Assembly: GCA_964473395.1 (NCBI GenBank)
Contig: CAYYOW010000054.1
Span: 1 to 14,297 of the forward strand
DNA: 14,297 bases
From: Sulfidibacterium sp964473395
GTDB lineage: Bacteria > Bacteroidota > Bacteroidia > Bacteroidales > F082
Reading direction: 5' to 3'
The notes beneath the pieces are model-generated. The model ran no database searches. It was not told where the DNA came from and was given only the letters and a program-made list of their open reading frames with translations. The stretch's first letter is position 1. Each line of letters begins with the position of its first letter. Of this stretch, positions 1-8,522 are shown piece by piece. Both the position numbers and the translations under genes were made by a program.

Positions 1-101
1 TTTATGTGGCAGGTGAAGGCAGCGGTTATTCCGGAGGTATTATCTCCAGCGCAGCCGATGGAATCAAAGCTGCGATGAATATCCTTACACAATACCGGTA
101 A
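1..101 (+). CDS. FAD-dependent dehydrogenase, C-terminal end only
   Basis: An open frame enters the window in frame from base 3 and ends at TAA 99-101, giving 32 residues. The fragment contains YVAGEGSGYSGGIISSAADG followed by a short helix. A 'GEGxGYxGGIxSAAxDG' segment is typical of the C-terminus of the uncharacterised FAD-dependent dehydrogenases of the COG2509 type, where it helps close the FAD site. The start and the rest of the protein lie outside the window. The assignment rests on this one motif, so the family is likely but the substrate is unknown. No clear terminator follows the stop codon. Confidence 0.6.
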   Translation, partial: YVAGEGSGYSGGIISSAADGIKAAMNILTQYR

Positions 102-491
102 CTTCAACTTTGGCTTCACTGATACAGATTAACGGGTACAATCTTTTGAACAAAATACACACTGAGAGTGGAAAAGATGGCCAACACGACGATGCAAAAG
201 ATTTCGGAGGCCTCTGATCGTCCGGAATTAACTTTTACTTAACTCTGAAGATATATTTTTAAAGCACTATATCTCAACAATTAGCAATTATTTATTAACT
301 TTTTTTATGAGTTTTTCAACAATCAGAAGGAACATAACGGGTTGTTTCACTTTGTATTACGCCTAAAAGTGGGGCTAAGTCGTGATTTCAGAATGTTTCT
401 TAATAAAAAATTCATAATTATGAGCCGAATAATTCCATATTTTCGCTACATAATTTTTAGGAACCAAATTTTAAATTAAAATTTTTGTTTT
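102..491. other. AT-rich intergenic region before the TonB receptor gene
   Basis: This 390-bp gap holds no gene I can support. An unnamed reading frame without a usual start runs to about 220 and looks like chance. The second half is very AT-rich and contains a 10-bp palindrome CATAATTATG at 413-422. Possible -7 boxes for the receptor gene are imperfect: TATTTTCG at 438-445 and TAATTTTT at 451-458 each differ from TAnnTTTG by one base, and neither has a TTG at the usual 19-bp distance. A long 5' leader cannot be excluded. Confidence 0.5.
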
Positions 492-3101
492 ATGAAACGT
501 ACAAATTTACTTTTAACTCTTCTGGTAAGCCTGCTCTTCGCAGGAGCAACCTTAGCCCAGGGAGTTGTACAGGGTGTCGTTATGGACGCCAACAGCCATG
601 AAACCCTTGTCGGGGCTACCGTGGTTGTAGAAGGAACCACTGCAGGTATTACTACCAACTTAGATGGTAGTTTTACATTGATTGCCCCCGTTGGTAAGCA
701 TGAGCTAAAAGTTAGTTATGTTGGTTACCAATCAAAAGTTATTGCACTTACTATTAAGAATGGTGCCACTTATAATGTAGGCAAAATCAACCTGAAAAGT
801 AGTGCTATCGGTCTTCAGGAAGTCAACGTACTGGCTTCAGTTGCTATCGACAGGAAAACGCCTGTAGCTGTAACCACCATTGATGCTAAGACAATTACAG
901 ATAATCTGGGTAGTCAGGATTTACCTCAGGTACTGAATAATACCCCGAATGTGTATGCTACACCAACCGGTGGTGGCTATGGTGATTCACGTATTAATGT
1001 TCGTGGTTTTGACCAAAGAAACGTTGCTGTTTTGATTAATGGTATCCCCGTTAATGATATGGAAAATGGCTGGGTTTACTGGTCAAACTGGGCAGGACTG
1101 GGAGATGCAGTACGCTCCATTCAAATTCAGCGTGGTTTGGGGGCTTCAAAATTAGCCATTAATTCCGTTGGTGGTACCATCAACATTATCACCAAAACCA
1201 CGGATATGAAAAAAGGCGGGTCTCTCGAGCTTTCCCTAACAGATTTCGGTCGCACAAAAGAGATGTTGTCACTGTCCACCGGGCTTATGAAATCAGGAAC
1301 TTCCATTACATTTGTAGGTTCACACACACAAGGTCCTGGATATATTCCTGGTACATGGGTAAAAGCATGGTCTTATTTTCTTTCTGTTTCTCAACAAATC
1401 AACAAAAACAACCAATTAGTTTTTACTGCATTTGGTGCTCCCCAACAGCACGGCCAGAGAAATGGTTATTACATGCTCACACAGTCTAAATTCGACAAAT
1501 ACGGCCCCAAATACAACCAAAACTGGGGATGGCGCGGTGGCGAATTGTTAAACGAACGTGTTAACTATTACCACAAACCGCAAATGGCTTTGAACTGGTA
1601 TTGGAAGATCAATGAAAAAGGTCGTCTTGCTACTTCAGCCTACTATTCTTTCGGAACAGGTGGCGGATCCGGTCCTTTAGGCTACAATGCCAATGGCCAT
1701 TATTACAAATATGAGCCCCCTATGACTGCCAGTGGTCAGTATGACTGGGATGCTATGGCTAGTTACAATGCTGGTAATATTGATAAAGCTAACGCCCGTT
1801 CAGTTGGTGCCTATACAGTAAGAAACCCTGGCGATACCACTTTCATGTCTCGCTCACAGCACATCATTCGTAACTCTGTTAATAACCACAAATGGTATGG
1901 GTTGCTCTCTACATTAAATTATAACTTCAGCGACATGCTGACACTGACTGCCGGTATTGACATGCGTCACTACAGAGGCGAGCATTACCGTGAGATAAGA
2001 GATCTTATTGGCGGTGATTACTGGTCTGATCGTGCTTTTGGTCTGAGAAAAGTTGGTGATAAAGTTGCTTACTGGAATGATGGCATTGTTTCTTATGCAG
2101 GAATGTTTGCTCAGTTGGAATACACCAAAGGTATTTTCAATGCTTTTGTTGCCGGTACTTTCTCCAATACATGGAACACACGTGTTGATTACTACAATTA
2201 CACTCCCGGTGTTGGTCAACGCAGTAAAACGCTTTCCAACCCTGGTTATGACTTGAAAGCTGGAGCCAACTTCAATATTTCCGAAAGAAGTAACTTCTTT
2301 GTAAATGCCGGACTCTATTCCCGCGTACCTTTCTTCAAGTTTATGTTCCTTAATTACATGAATACTGTAAACACTAAACTGAAAAACGAAAAGATTACTG
2401 CAGCTGAGGTTGGTTATGTTTACAAAGCACCTAAATTTACTTTCAGATTTAATGGTTATTATACTGTTTGGTCAAGTATCTCTCAGCTGACAAGTTTCAG
2501 AGCAACTACCGGCCAAACGGTTAGTGCTTTTATGTCTGATTTGAAAGAAATTCATCAAGGTATTGAAATTGAAGGTAACTGGGATGCCACCAACTGGGCA
2601 CGCTTTGGTGGTATGATCAACCTTGGAAATTGGAAGTATGGTGACGATGCTTCTGCCATTCTTTATGATGAACAAACACAAAAGGAAATTGGTACAGGTA
2701 CAATTTATACTAAAGGTCTGAGAATAGGTAATCAGCCACAGACTTCCTATGGTGCACACGGATCATTCCATGTTACCCGGAAAATTACTGTTTCTGCTTA
2801 TTATCGTTATTATGCTAATCTTTACGCACAGTTCACACCGGAAACTCGTAAAAATCCCAATGACAGATCACAGGCTTTCAAACTTCCTAACTATGGTCTG
2901 CTGGATATGCGTCTCGGATGGAGCTTTAAAATTGGTGGACTGGATTCCTACTTTAACTGGAATATCTACAATATTGCCAATAACATTACCTTGATTGAAG
3001 CTCAAGACAGGTATAATAGCACTACTAACTCACACGTATTTAGAAAAGGTTTTTGGAGCTGGGGTCGTAACATGAACTTCTCACTGAAAGTCCGATTCTA
3101 A
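492..3101 (+). CDS. TonB-dependent outer-membrane receptor with N-terminal carboxypeptidase-regulatory-like domain
   Basis: This 869-residue protein is built as a gated outer-membrane importer energised by TonB-ExbB-ExbD. In order it has a signal peptide (residues 1-22, cleavage likely between A22 and Q23), a carboxypeptidase-D-regulatory-like beta domain (about 25-105, with VGATVVVEGTTAGITTNLDG), a TonB-box-like segment GLQEVNVLA (107-115), a plug domain (about 120-236, with INVRGFDQRNVAVLINGIP and VGGTINIITKT) and a beta-barrel. It ends in FSLKVRF, a terminal-Phe signal for barrel insertion. Length and order suit Bacteroidota receptors. No SusD-like lipoprotein follows, so this is not a standard glycan SusCD pair. 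A terminator follows at once. The substrate is unknown; the phosphodiesterase gene downstream makes a phosphate- or nucleotide-related ligand conceivable but unproven. Confidence 0.93.
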   Translation: MKRTNLLLTLLVSLLFAGATLAQGVVQGVVMDANSHETLVGATVVVEGTTAGITTNLDGSFTLIAPVGKHELKVSYVGYQSKVIALTIKNGATYNVGKINLKSSAIGLQEVNVLASVAIDRKTPVAVTTIDAKTITDNLGSQDLPQVLNNTPNVYATPTGGGYGDSRINVRGFDQRNVAVLINGIPVNDMENGWVYWSNWAGLGDAVRSIQIQRGLGASKLAINSVGGTINIITKTTDMKKGGSLELSLTDFGRTKEMLSLSTGLMKSGTSITFVGSHTQGPGYIPGTWVKAWSYFLSVSQQINKNNQLVFTAFGAPQQHGQRNGYYMLTQSKFDKYGPKYNQNWGWRGGELLNERVNYYHKPQMALNWYWKINEKGRLATSAYYSFGTGGGSGPLGYNANGHYYKYEPPMTASGQYDWDAMASYNAGNIDKANARSVGAYTVRNPGDTTFMSRSQHIIRNSVNNHKWYGLLSTLNYNFSDMLTLTAGIDMRHYRGEHYREIRDLIGGDYWSDRAFGLRKVGDKVAYWNDGIVSYAGMFAQLEYTKGIFNAFVAGTFSNTWNTRVDYYNYTPGVGQRSKTLSNPGYDLKAGANFNISERSNFFVNAGLYSRVPFFKFMFLNYMNTVNTKLKNEKITAAEVGYVYKAPKFTFRFNGYYTVWSSISQLTSFRATTGQTVSAFMSDLKEIHQGIEIEGNWDATNWARFGGMINLGNWKYGDDASAILYDEQTQKEIGTGTIYTKGLRIGNQPQTSYGAHGSFHVTRKITVSAYYRYYANLYAQFTPETRKNPNDRSQAFKLPNYGLLDMRLGWSFKIGGLDSYFNWNIYNIANNITLIEAQDRYNSTTNSHVFRKGFWSWGRNMNFSLKVRF

Positions 3102-3123
3102 GATGAACTTCATCTATATTTCT

Positions 3124-3156
3124 AAAGCCCCTTCTTCATACGGAGGGGCTTTTTTT
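3124..3156 (+). terminator. Rho-independent terminator after the receptor gene
   Basis: AAAGCCCC (3124-3131) pairs perfectly with GGGGCTTT (3145-3152). Three further pairs (one G-T) close a 7-base loop, and a run of T reaches 3156. It lies 22 bases after the receptor stop codon and separates this gene from the phosphodiesterase gene. Confidence 0.9.
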
Positions 3157-3157
3157 C

Positions 3158-3165
3158 TACCTTTA
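3158..3165 (+). promoter_or_regulatory. Candidate -7 box of the phosphodiesterase gene
   Basis: TACCTTTA, followed by GCA, differs by one base from the Bacteroidota -7 consensus TAnnTTTG. It sits 14 bases before the ATG at 3180, so transcription would start only a few bases before the gene. No TTG lies at the expected distance upstream because that place is taken by the terminator hairpin. Confidence 0.45.
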
Positions 3166-3179
3166 GCAAAATTATTATT

Positions 3180-4418
3180 ATGAAGTATATGAAAAAAGAA
3201 ACGTTGCAAACAGCACTTCTCTTGTTTTTTAGTTTTATTTTTCTTTCTGCCAACTGTCAAAAAGAGATTAAAAGCAGTAATGATTCCGGGAAACCATATG
3301 TCGTTATGCTCTCTCTCGATGGTTTCCGATGGGATTATCCCAAACAAGCTCGTACTCCTGTATTGGATTCGCTGAAAGAAGCAGGTGTTTTTGCAGAGAT
3401 GATCCCCAGCTTCCCCACCAAAACTTTTCCTAACCACTATAGCATTGCCACCGGGTTGTATCCTGATCATCACGGCATTGTTTTGAACAGATTCTATGCA
3501 ACCGATTTAGGAAAGAAATACAGTATTTCTGACCGCAAATCAGTAGGAAACGGTATCTTCTATGGTGGCGAGCCTATCTGGGTTACTGCCAGAAAGCAAG
3601 GCATGAAAACTGCTACACTATTTTGGGTTGGTTCCGAAGCAGCTATTGAAGGAGTTCGCCCGGATATATGGCATCACTACAGTCAGAAACTACCTTTTAC
3701 CTCCAGAATTGACAGCCTTGTCCGCTGGCTCTCCTTTCCGGACTCCATTCGTCCGCACCTTATCCTTTGGTATTATCCCGAACCCGATGGCTCCGGACAC
3801 CGTTATGGCCCTTCAGGAGAAAAAACAATCCAGATGGTAGAGCAATTAGACCAATGGCTTGGAAAGTTCTTTACTGCTATGCGTAAGCTTCCCATCTACA
3901 ATAAATTAAACTTCATCATCACCTCCGATCATGGTATGGGACCGATTTCCAATGACAGAGAGGTAATTCTGGATCATTACATAGACACGGCCAATTTGCA
4001 AGTTATGGATGGTGGAAACCCGGTTTATAATTTAGGGGTGAAACCCGAAAAGCTGGAAACTGTTTATGAAAAGCTAAAAAAAGTAGCGCATATTAAAGTG
4101 TGGAAACACGACAGCCTGCCTGCCCGTCTGCATTACGGAACCAATATCCGTACCCATGACCTTACCATTGTGGCTGATTCCAACTGGAGTATATACTGGT
4201 CATGGCACATTGGACACGGCAAAGGGACACACGGATATGACAATGAATGGAGAGCAATGCATGCTATCTTTTATGCCGCAGGTCCGGCTTTTAAAAAAGA
4301 CTACCGGCAAAAAAGTTTTCCAAATATTGACATCTATCCGCTTATCGCAAAGATCCTACATCTAAAACCGGCAAAAACAGATGGTAATTTGAACAAGGTG
4401 AAAGGAATGCTGAAATAA
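3180..4418 (+). CDS. Secreted nucleotide pyrophosphatase/phosphodiesterase (NPP-type, alkaline phosphatase superfamily)
   Basis: This 412-residue enzyme matches the ectonucleotide pyrophosphatase/phosphodiesterase family, which uses two zinc ions to cleave phosphodiester or pyrophosphate bonds. The expected active-site residues are visible: D47 (LSLDGFRWDY), nucleophile T82 and N85 (PTKTFPNHY), D203 and H207 (PDGSGHRYG), D250 and H251 (SDHGMG), and H351 (GTHGYDNE). The full two-metal set is present and the length is normal. The N-terminus is a hydrophobic export signal ending LSANC at residue 26. Asn before the Cys makes a poor lipobox, so it may be either a lipoprotein or a soluble periplasmic or secreted protein. 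A second ATG at 3189 would fit as start equally well. It follows the TonB receptor on the same strand but is separated from it by a terminator. The substrate (nucleotide, sugar nucleotide or lipid headgroup) cannot be read from the sequence. Confidence 0.9.
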   Translation: MKYMKKETLQTALLLFFSFIFLSANCQKEIKSSNDSGKPYVVMLSLDGFRWDYPKQARTPVLDSLKEAGVFAEMIPSFPTKTFPNHYSIATGLYPDHHGIVLNRFYATDLGKKYSISDRKSVGNGIFYGGEPIWVTARKQGMKTATLFWVGSEAAIEGVRPDIWHHYSQKLPFTSRIDSLVRWLSFPDSIRPHLILWYYPEPDGSGHRYGPSGEKTIQMVEQLDQWLGKFFTAMRKLPIYNKLNFIITSDHGMGPISNDREVILDHYIDTANLQVMDGGNPVYNLGVKPEKLETVYEKLKKVAHIKVWKHDSLPARLHYGTNIRTHDLTIVADSNWSIYWSWHIGHGKGTHGYDNEWRAMHAIFYAAGPAFKKDYRQKSFPNIDIYPLIAKILHLKPAKTDGNLNKVKGMLK

Positions 4419-4534
4419 TAGATGAAGGCTGGGAGCTTGCTTTTGTAGCCAGTGGCGTGGAAAGCGATGCCGGGCGCCAGGATGGCAAAGGCATCTTTAT
4501 CACCCGTTACATTTTTAAAAGACTTGTGAAATAG
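4412..4534 (+). pseudogene. Probable 3' remnant of a small gene (DUF4177-like C-terminus)
   Basis: The frame one base off the end of the phosphodiesterase gene stays open to TAG 4532-4534. It reads EIIDEGWELAFVASGVES, then GKGIFITRYIFKRLVK. An 'EGWELxxV ... YxFKR' ending is typical of small proteins of the DUF4177 kind. The frame is closed upstream by TAA at 4385-4387 and has no ATG, so only about 40 C-terminal residues remain. The stretch 4448-4492 is about two thirds G+C by my count, clearly richer than its surroundings. I infer a decayed or truncated gene. Family assignment is from pattern memory only. Confidence 0.42.
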
Positions 4535-4554
4535 ACAACAAAAATTATCCATTT

Positions 4555-4595
4555 TAAAAAGGCGCTATTTCTCGTATAGAAATAGCACCTTTTTT
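4555..4595. terminator. Bidirectional terminator between the phosphodiesterase and lon genes
   Basis: GCTATTTCT (4564-4572) pairs perfectly with AGAAATAGC (4578-4586) around a 5-base loop. After one C-A mismatch, GG pairs with CC, and six A (4555-4560) face six T (4590-4595). The A and T runs on both sides make it usable in either direction. It ends three bases before the lon stop codon, which reads from the other strand. Confidence 0.92.
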
Positions 4596-4597
4596 AG

Positions 4598-7069
4598 CTA
4601 TTGTTTAGAACTACTTTTTTGTTGCTTAACACTTTCATTTAAAGAATTTTTCAGCTTTTCTTTCATCAAAGCAAAATCAAGCACCTCCAGCATGCTATCC
4701 ACGTAAACAAACCGCAAACCCCTGATATATTTCTCAGGAATCTCGTCAATATCCTTTTCATTTTCACGGGAAAGCAGGATAGTATTGATTTTTGCCCGCT
4801 TAGCGGCCAATATTTTTTCCTTAATTCCGCCAACAGGCAATACTTTTCCACGTAGGGTAATTTCTCCCGTCATGGCTAGTAGCGGTTTAACCTTGCGATG
4901 GGTAAAAGCCGAAGCTAGTGCGGTAAGCATAGTCACTCCCGCCGAAGGACCATCTTTTGGTGTTGCCCCTTCCGGAACATGAATGTGCACATTCCACTTA
5001 CTGAAAATATCTGGGTCCAGGTCAACGTAAGCAGCGTGTGCCTTGAGATATTCGTATGCCAGCGAAGCTGATTCTTTCATCACATCACCGAGGTTTCCGG
5101 TCAGGTTCAAACGGCGGCCATCGCCTTTGCTCAAGCTTACCTCTACAAACAATATCTCACCCCCCACTCTTGTCCATGCCAACCCGGTAACCACACCTGT
5201 CACCTCATTGGAAACCAGCTTGTCACGTGAGAAACGTGGCTTTCCAAAAATTTCCGTTAAATCTTCAGGTTTCACCTTTGGATCATAATCTTCGTCCATA
5301 GCGATGAACCGAGCACGGTTGCGAATAACTTTGGCAATTTGTTTTTCCAGCCAGCGCACACCAGCTTCACGCGTATATTTATCAATAATGGTTTCGAGCG
5401 CTTTTTTAGAAAAACTGAGTTGACCTCTTTTTATTCCATTTTCTTTAAACTGCTTGCTAATTAAATGTTTACGAGCTATCTCTACTTTCTCCTCCAGCAG
5501 ATATCCACTCAATTCAATAATCTCCATACGGTCAACAAGCGCCGGATGAACACCTGAGAGGCTGTTGGCAGTAGCTATAAACATCACTTTTGACAGGTCA
5601 TAATCCAGTTCGAGATAATTATCGTAAAAGCTATTGTTTTGTTCCGGGTCCAGAATTTCGAGCAATGCCGCCTGTGGGTCACCGCTGAAATTATTGCCAC
5701 TGACTTTGTCAATCTCATCCAGCATAAATACAGGATTAGAAGATTGTGCTTTCTTCAGATTTTGGAGAATCCTTCCCGGCATAGCGCCAATGTATGTCTT
5801 CCGGTGTCCTCGCAACTCCGACTCATCGCGCAGGCCACCCAGCGACACGCGGATGTATTTTCTTCCCAAAGCATGGGCTATAGAGCGGCCAAGCGATGTT
5901 TTCCCCACTCCGGGAGGGCCAACAAAGCACAAAATCGGTGCTTTCATGTCATCTTTCAACTTCAGCACAGCAAGGTATTCGATGATACGTTCCTTAATCT
6001 TCTCCAGTCCATAATGATCTCTGTCCAGTATTTTCTGTGCCCGTTTCAAATCCAGATTGTCTTTGGTAAACGAGTTCCATGGCAGATCCACAATGAACTC
6101 CAGATAATTCATTTGAATGGAGTACTCAGCGGCATTTGGATTCATACGCTGCAACCGTGAGAGTTCCTCTTCAAAACTTTCGCCCACCTCTTCCGTCCAG
6201 TTCTTTTTTGCCGCTTTTTCCTGAAGTCGTTCTATTTCCTGATCATGCGGGCCGCCTCCCAGCTCTTCCTGAATAGTCTTTAGTTGTTGGTTTAGCAAGT
6301 AATCGCGCTGTTGTTTGTCCAAATCGACCTTTACCTTTGTCTGAATCTGATTTTTCAGTTCCAGTACCTGCAACTCTTTGGTAAGTAGTTCTAATACTTT
6401 GTTGGCACGCTCTTCCAGGTTAGTCATTTCCAACAAGACCTGTTTCTGCTTGTTGTCCACATTCAGGTTTGAGGAGACAAAATTTACAAGAAAAACAGCA
6501 CTTTCAATATTATTAATGGCAAAGGCAGCCTCGGAAGGTATAATCGGCGATTTCTCAATAATCTGAACCGACAAGTCTCTAATGGAAGATATCAACGCAT
6601 CAAACAAATCATGTTTGGGGGGAGTAATACCCGGGGCAAAACTTCTCACACGGGCAACAAAGTAAGGCTCTTCCCGTAACATTTCTTCAACGGTAAACCT
6701 CCTCTTCCCCTGAATGATAGCCGTGGTATTCCCATCAGGCATCTGTAGAATTTTGATGATACGTGCCACAGTCCCCACTTTATGCAAATCATCTGCATTA
6801 GGATCCTCTGTTTCGGCATCTTTTTGTGCAACCACACCAATAATCTTGCTGCCCTGGTAAGCTTCCCGTATCAGTTTAATACTTTTATCTCTGCCAGCGG
6901 TAATCGGCAGGACAACACCCGGAAACAAAACCGTATTTCGCACCGGCAATATAGGTAGTTCCTCCGGAATCTCTTCCTCATTCATCACTTTCTCGTCCTC
7001 AGGAGATAAAAGCGGGAAAAATTCCGTATCACCATTCATAATATCCTGAAGTTCAATAATATCTTTCAT
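4598..7069 (-). CDS. lon: ATP-dependent protease Lon (LonA type)
   Basis: This 823-residue protein has the full LonA architecture: an N-terminal substrate-binding domain (about 37-235), a helical linker (about 240-340), an AAA+ ATPase and a C-terminal Ser-Lys protease. Walker A is GPPGVGKTS (384-392) and Walker B is VFMLDEID (447-454). The protease dyad is S709 in KDGPSAG and K752 in GGIKEK. Lon is a cytoplasmic protease that degrades damaged and some regulatory proteins. Compared with E. coli Lon it has about 35 extra acidic N-terminal residues and a Lys/Ser/Gln-rich tail. The ATG at 7067-7069 is the only good start. The gene appears monocistronic. Its upstream region lacks an exact TAnnTTTG box but has two strong inverted repeats, listed separately. 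Confidence 0.98.
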   Translation of the reverse strand: MKDIIELQDIMNGDTEFFPLLSPEDEKVMNEEEIPEELPILPVRNTVLFPGVVLPITAGRDKSIKLIREAYQGSKIIGVVAQKDAETEDPNADDLHKVGTVARIIKILQMPDGNTTAIIQGKRRFTVEEMLREEPYFVARVRSFAPGITPPKHDLFDALISSIRDLSVQIIEKSPIIPSEAAFAINNIESAVFLVNFVSSNLNVDNKQKQVLLEMTNLEERANKVLELLTKELQVLELKNQIQTKVKVDLDKQQRDYLLNQQLKTIQEELGGGPHDQEIERLQEKAAKKNWTEEVGESFEEELSRLQRMNPNAAEYSIQMNYLEFIVDLPWNSFTKDNLDLKRAQKILDRDHYGLEKIKERIIEYLAVLKLKDDMKAPILCFVGPPGVGKTSLGRSIAHALGRKYIRVSLGGLRDESELRGHRKTYIGAMPGRILQNLKKAQSSNPVFMLDEIDKVSGNNFSGDPQAALLEILDPEQNNSFYDNYLELDYDLSKVMFIATANSLSGVHPALVDRMEIIELSGYLLEEKVEIARKHLISKQFKENGIKRGQLSFSKKALETIIDKYTREAGVRWLEKQIAKVIRNRARFIAMDEDYDPKVKPEDLTEIFGKPRFSRDKLVSNEVTGVVTGLAWTRVGGEILFVEVSLSKGDGRRLNLTGNLGDVMKESASLAYEYLKAHAAYVDLDPDIFSKWNVHIHVPEGATPKDGPSAGVTMLTALASAFTHRKVKPLLAMTGEITLRGKVLPVGGIKEKILAAKRAKINTILLSRENEKDIDEIPEKYIRGLRFVYVDSMLEVLDFALMKEKLKNSLNESVKQQKSSSKQ

Positions 7070-7098
7070 CTGTAATTAATTTGATTTATACCGGTCAG

Positions 7099-7139
7099 AT
7101 GAAACTTACCATGATTATTCCATACATGCTAAGTTTCAT
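7099..7139 (-). promoter_or_regulatory. 41-bp interrupted dyad 30 bases before the lon start
   Basis: ATGAAACTTA (7099-7108) and TAAGTTTCAT (7130-7139) are perfect inverted copies. Inside them CATG (7110-7113) and CATG (7125-7128) are again symmetric about the same centre at 7119. It could be a repressor operator at the lon promoter or, if transcription starts further upstream, a hairpin in the lon leader. It is not the CIRCE element of HrcA, which has TTAGCACTC arms. The role is inferred only from position and symmetry. Confidence 0.6.
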
Positions 7140-7167
7140 AAAAAACTCCTCTCGGTCAGTTTGTCAG

Positions 7168-7189
7168 GCCGGCAATAATTATTACCGGC
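7168..7189. promoter_or_regulatory. 22-bp near-perfect palindrome upstream of lon
   Basis: GCCGG (7168-7172) and CCGGC (7185-7189) flank an AT-only symmetric core AATAATTATT (7174-7183). Ten of eleven positions are symmetric; only 7173/7184 breaks it. It lies about 100 bases upstream of the lon start, between lon and the end of the GlmU-like gene. A protein-binding site is more likely than a terminator because no T run follows on either strand. Confidence 0.5.
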
Positions 7190-7318
7190 ACAAATTTTAT
7201 TTCATAGCGATAACACCTTGGTTCATACATTTTAAAAAGTCAACTACCGCTTGTTATATCCAAAAGGCAATGACCGTACCATGGACGAAAGAACCGCATT
7301 TTGTCAGGTGTCAGTTTG

Positions 7319-8497
7319 TCATCGACGTTTGTCGTAGGTCATTTCATAAATACGGGTTAGTATTTTCCTTTCCGTTTCGTCGAAAACCTTATCGCGGCGG
7401 GCGAAGACTGCTTCGGCTACATCAAAAGCCTTTTGCAGATTATAATGCGTCAATCCCTGTTTCCCTCCCCACGAAAAAGAGGGTATAAAATTTCGCTGAT
7501 AGCCATCGCCAAAAATATTGGCATACACTCCCACAACCGTACCAGTGTTAAACATAGTGTTGATACCAGTTTTCGCGTGATCGCCCATCATAAGACCGCA
7601 AAATTGCTTACCGGTATTTTCAAAATGTTTGGAGACATACGACCATAATTTAACAGGCTGATAGGTATTTTTCAAATTGGAGATGTTGGTATCGGCGCCG
7701 AGGTTACACCATTCGCCCAGAACAGAGCTACCAAGAAAGCCATCGTGTCCTTTGTTGGAGTATCCGAAAATAACCGAATTAGAAATCTCCCCTCCCACTT
7801 TGCAATAGGGGCCAATGGTAGTTCCCCCGTAGATTTTGGCATCCATCTTTACCGTGGAATGTTCGCACAATGCAAAAGGGCCACGGATTTTAGCGCCTTC
7901 CATGACGACCGCTTCTTTCCCAATATAAACAGGGCCATCAGAGGCATTTATGAAAGCAAATTCCATCTGTGCTCCTTCTTCAATGAAAATGTCAGCTTCA
8001 TCACCCTGCACAAAATTTGTTTTACTCAGAGGTCGGGATTTCCGTCCGAAGGTGAGCAACGAAAAATCCTCACGAATCATGTCATTGTTCATGGAATATA
8101 TCTCATAGACATGTTGCAATTGCTGTACCTGTCGATTTACTTCTATCGTATCAGGTTCGGAATCGTTCATTTTTTCAATGTCTTCGGCATGTACAAACAT
8201 GGCAATTATTAAATCGCCTTGTACGAGAGCTTTCCCATCTTTCAGATTCATCACCTGTTCAGCCAGGGTTTTATCAGGTAAAACAGAAGCGTTAATCAAA
8301 ATATTCTCCTCCTGTGTTTCGAGGGGAAACTTTTCGGTGAGATAATCACAGGTCAGTGTAGTAGTTTTCTGTTTTAGAAAGTATTCCCATTTTTCACGAA
8401 TGGTGCTGATCCCCAAACGGATATCTGCTACGGGGCGCGTAAATGTAAAAGGCAGCAACTGATCTCTTACCGAACCATCAAAAAGAACATAATTCAT
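7319..8497 (-). CDS. GlmU-like sugar-phosphate nucleotidyltransferase/acyltransferase (Bacteroidota type)
   Basis: The 392-residue protein has an N-terminal nucleotidyltransferase-like half (about 1-180) and a left-handed beta-helix of hexapeptide repeats (about 185-335, for example MEGAKIRGPFALCEHSTVKM and FNTGTVVGVYANIFGDG). It resembles the alternative Bacteroidota GlmU family, thought to make UDP-N-acetylglucosamine for peptidoglycan and lipid A precursors. The usual N-terminal LAAGxGTRM loop is absent. Instead the protein begins MNYVLFDGSVRDQLLPFTFT, as expected for that family. H251 in NKGHDGFLG may be the acetyltransferase histidine. The ATG at 8495-8497 is preceded by a well-spaced promoter. 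Catalytic competence of the first half cannot be judged from sequence alone. Confidence 0.85.
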   Translation of the reverse strand: MNYVLFDGSVRDQLLPFTFTRPVADIRLGISTIREKWEYFLKQKTTTLTCDYLTEKFPLETQEENILINASVLPDKTLAEQVMNLKDGKALVQGDLIIAMFVHAEDIEKMNDSEPDTIEVNRQVQQLQHVYEIYSMNNDMIREDFSLLTFGRKSRPLSKTNFVQGDEADIFIEEGAQMEFAFINASDGPVYIGKEAVVMEGAKIRGPFALCEHSTVKMDAKIYGGTTIGPYCKVGGEISNSVIFGYSNKGHDGFLGSSVLGEWCNLGADTNISNLKNTYQPVKLWSYVSKHFENTGKQFCGLMMGDHAKTGINTMFNTGTVVGVYANIFGDGYQRNFIPSFSWGGKQGLTHYNLQKAFDVAEAVFARRDKVFDETERKILTRIYEMTYDKRR

Positions 8498-8522
8498 AAG
8501 ATTTCGAGGTTTTGTGAGTGTG

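Noticed and set aside
102..220. Open frame after the FAD dehydrogenase end suggesting a frameshifted extension
   Set aside because: The dehydrogenase fragment already ends as its family normally does, and the following translation shows no motif.
5639..6160. 173-codon plus-strand frame inside lon
   Set aside because: It is fully antisense to the conserved AAA+ domain of lon and shows no protein-like features.
7156..7333. Four scattered TTTGTC copies, including an 11-bp repeat TCAGTTTGTCA at 7156 and 7311
   Set aside because: Spacing is irregular and one copy lies inside the GlmU-like coding end. Chance or minor duplication is enough to explain it.
7081..7488. 135-codon plus-strand frame across the lon/GlmU-like gap
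   Set aside because: Its second half is antisense to the end of the well-supported GlmU-like gene, its first half covers the lon dyads, and the translation resembles no family.
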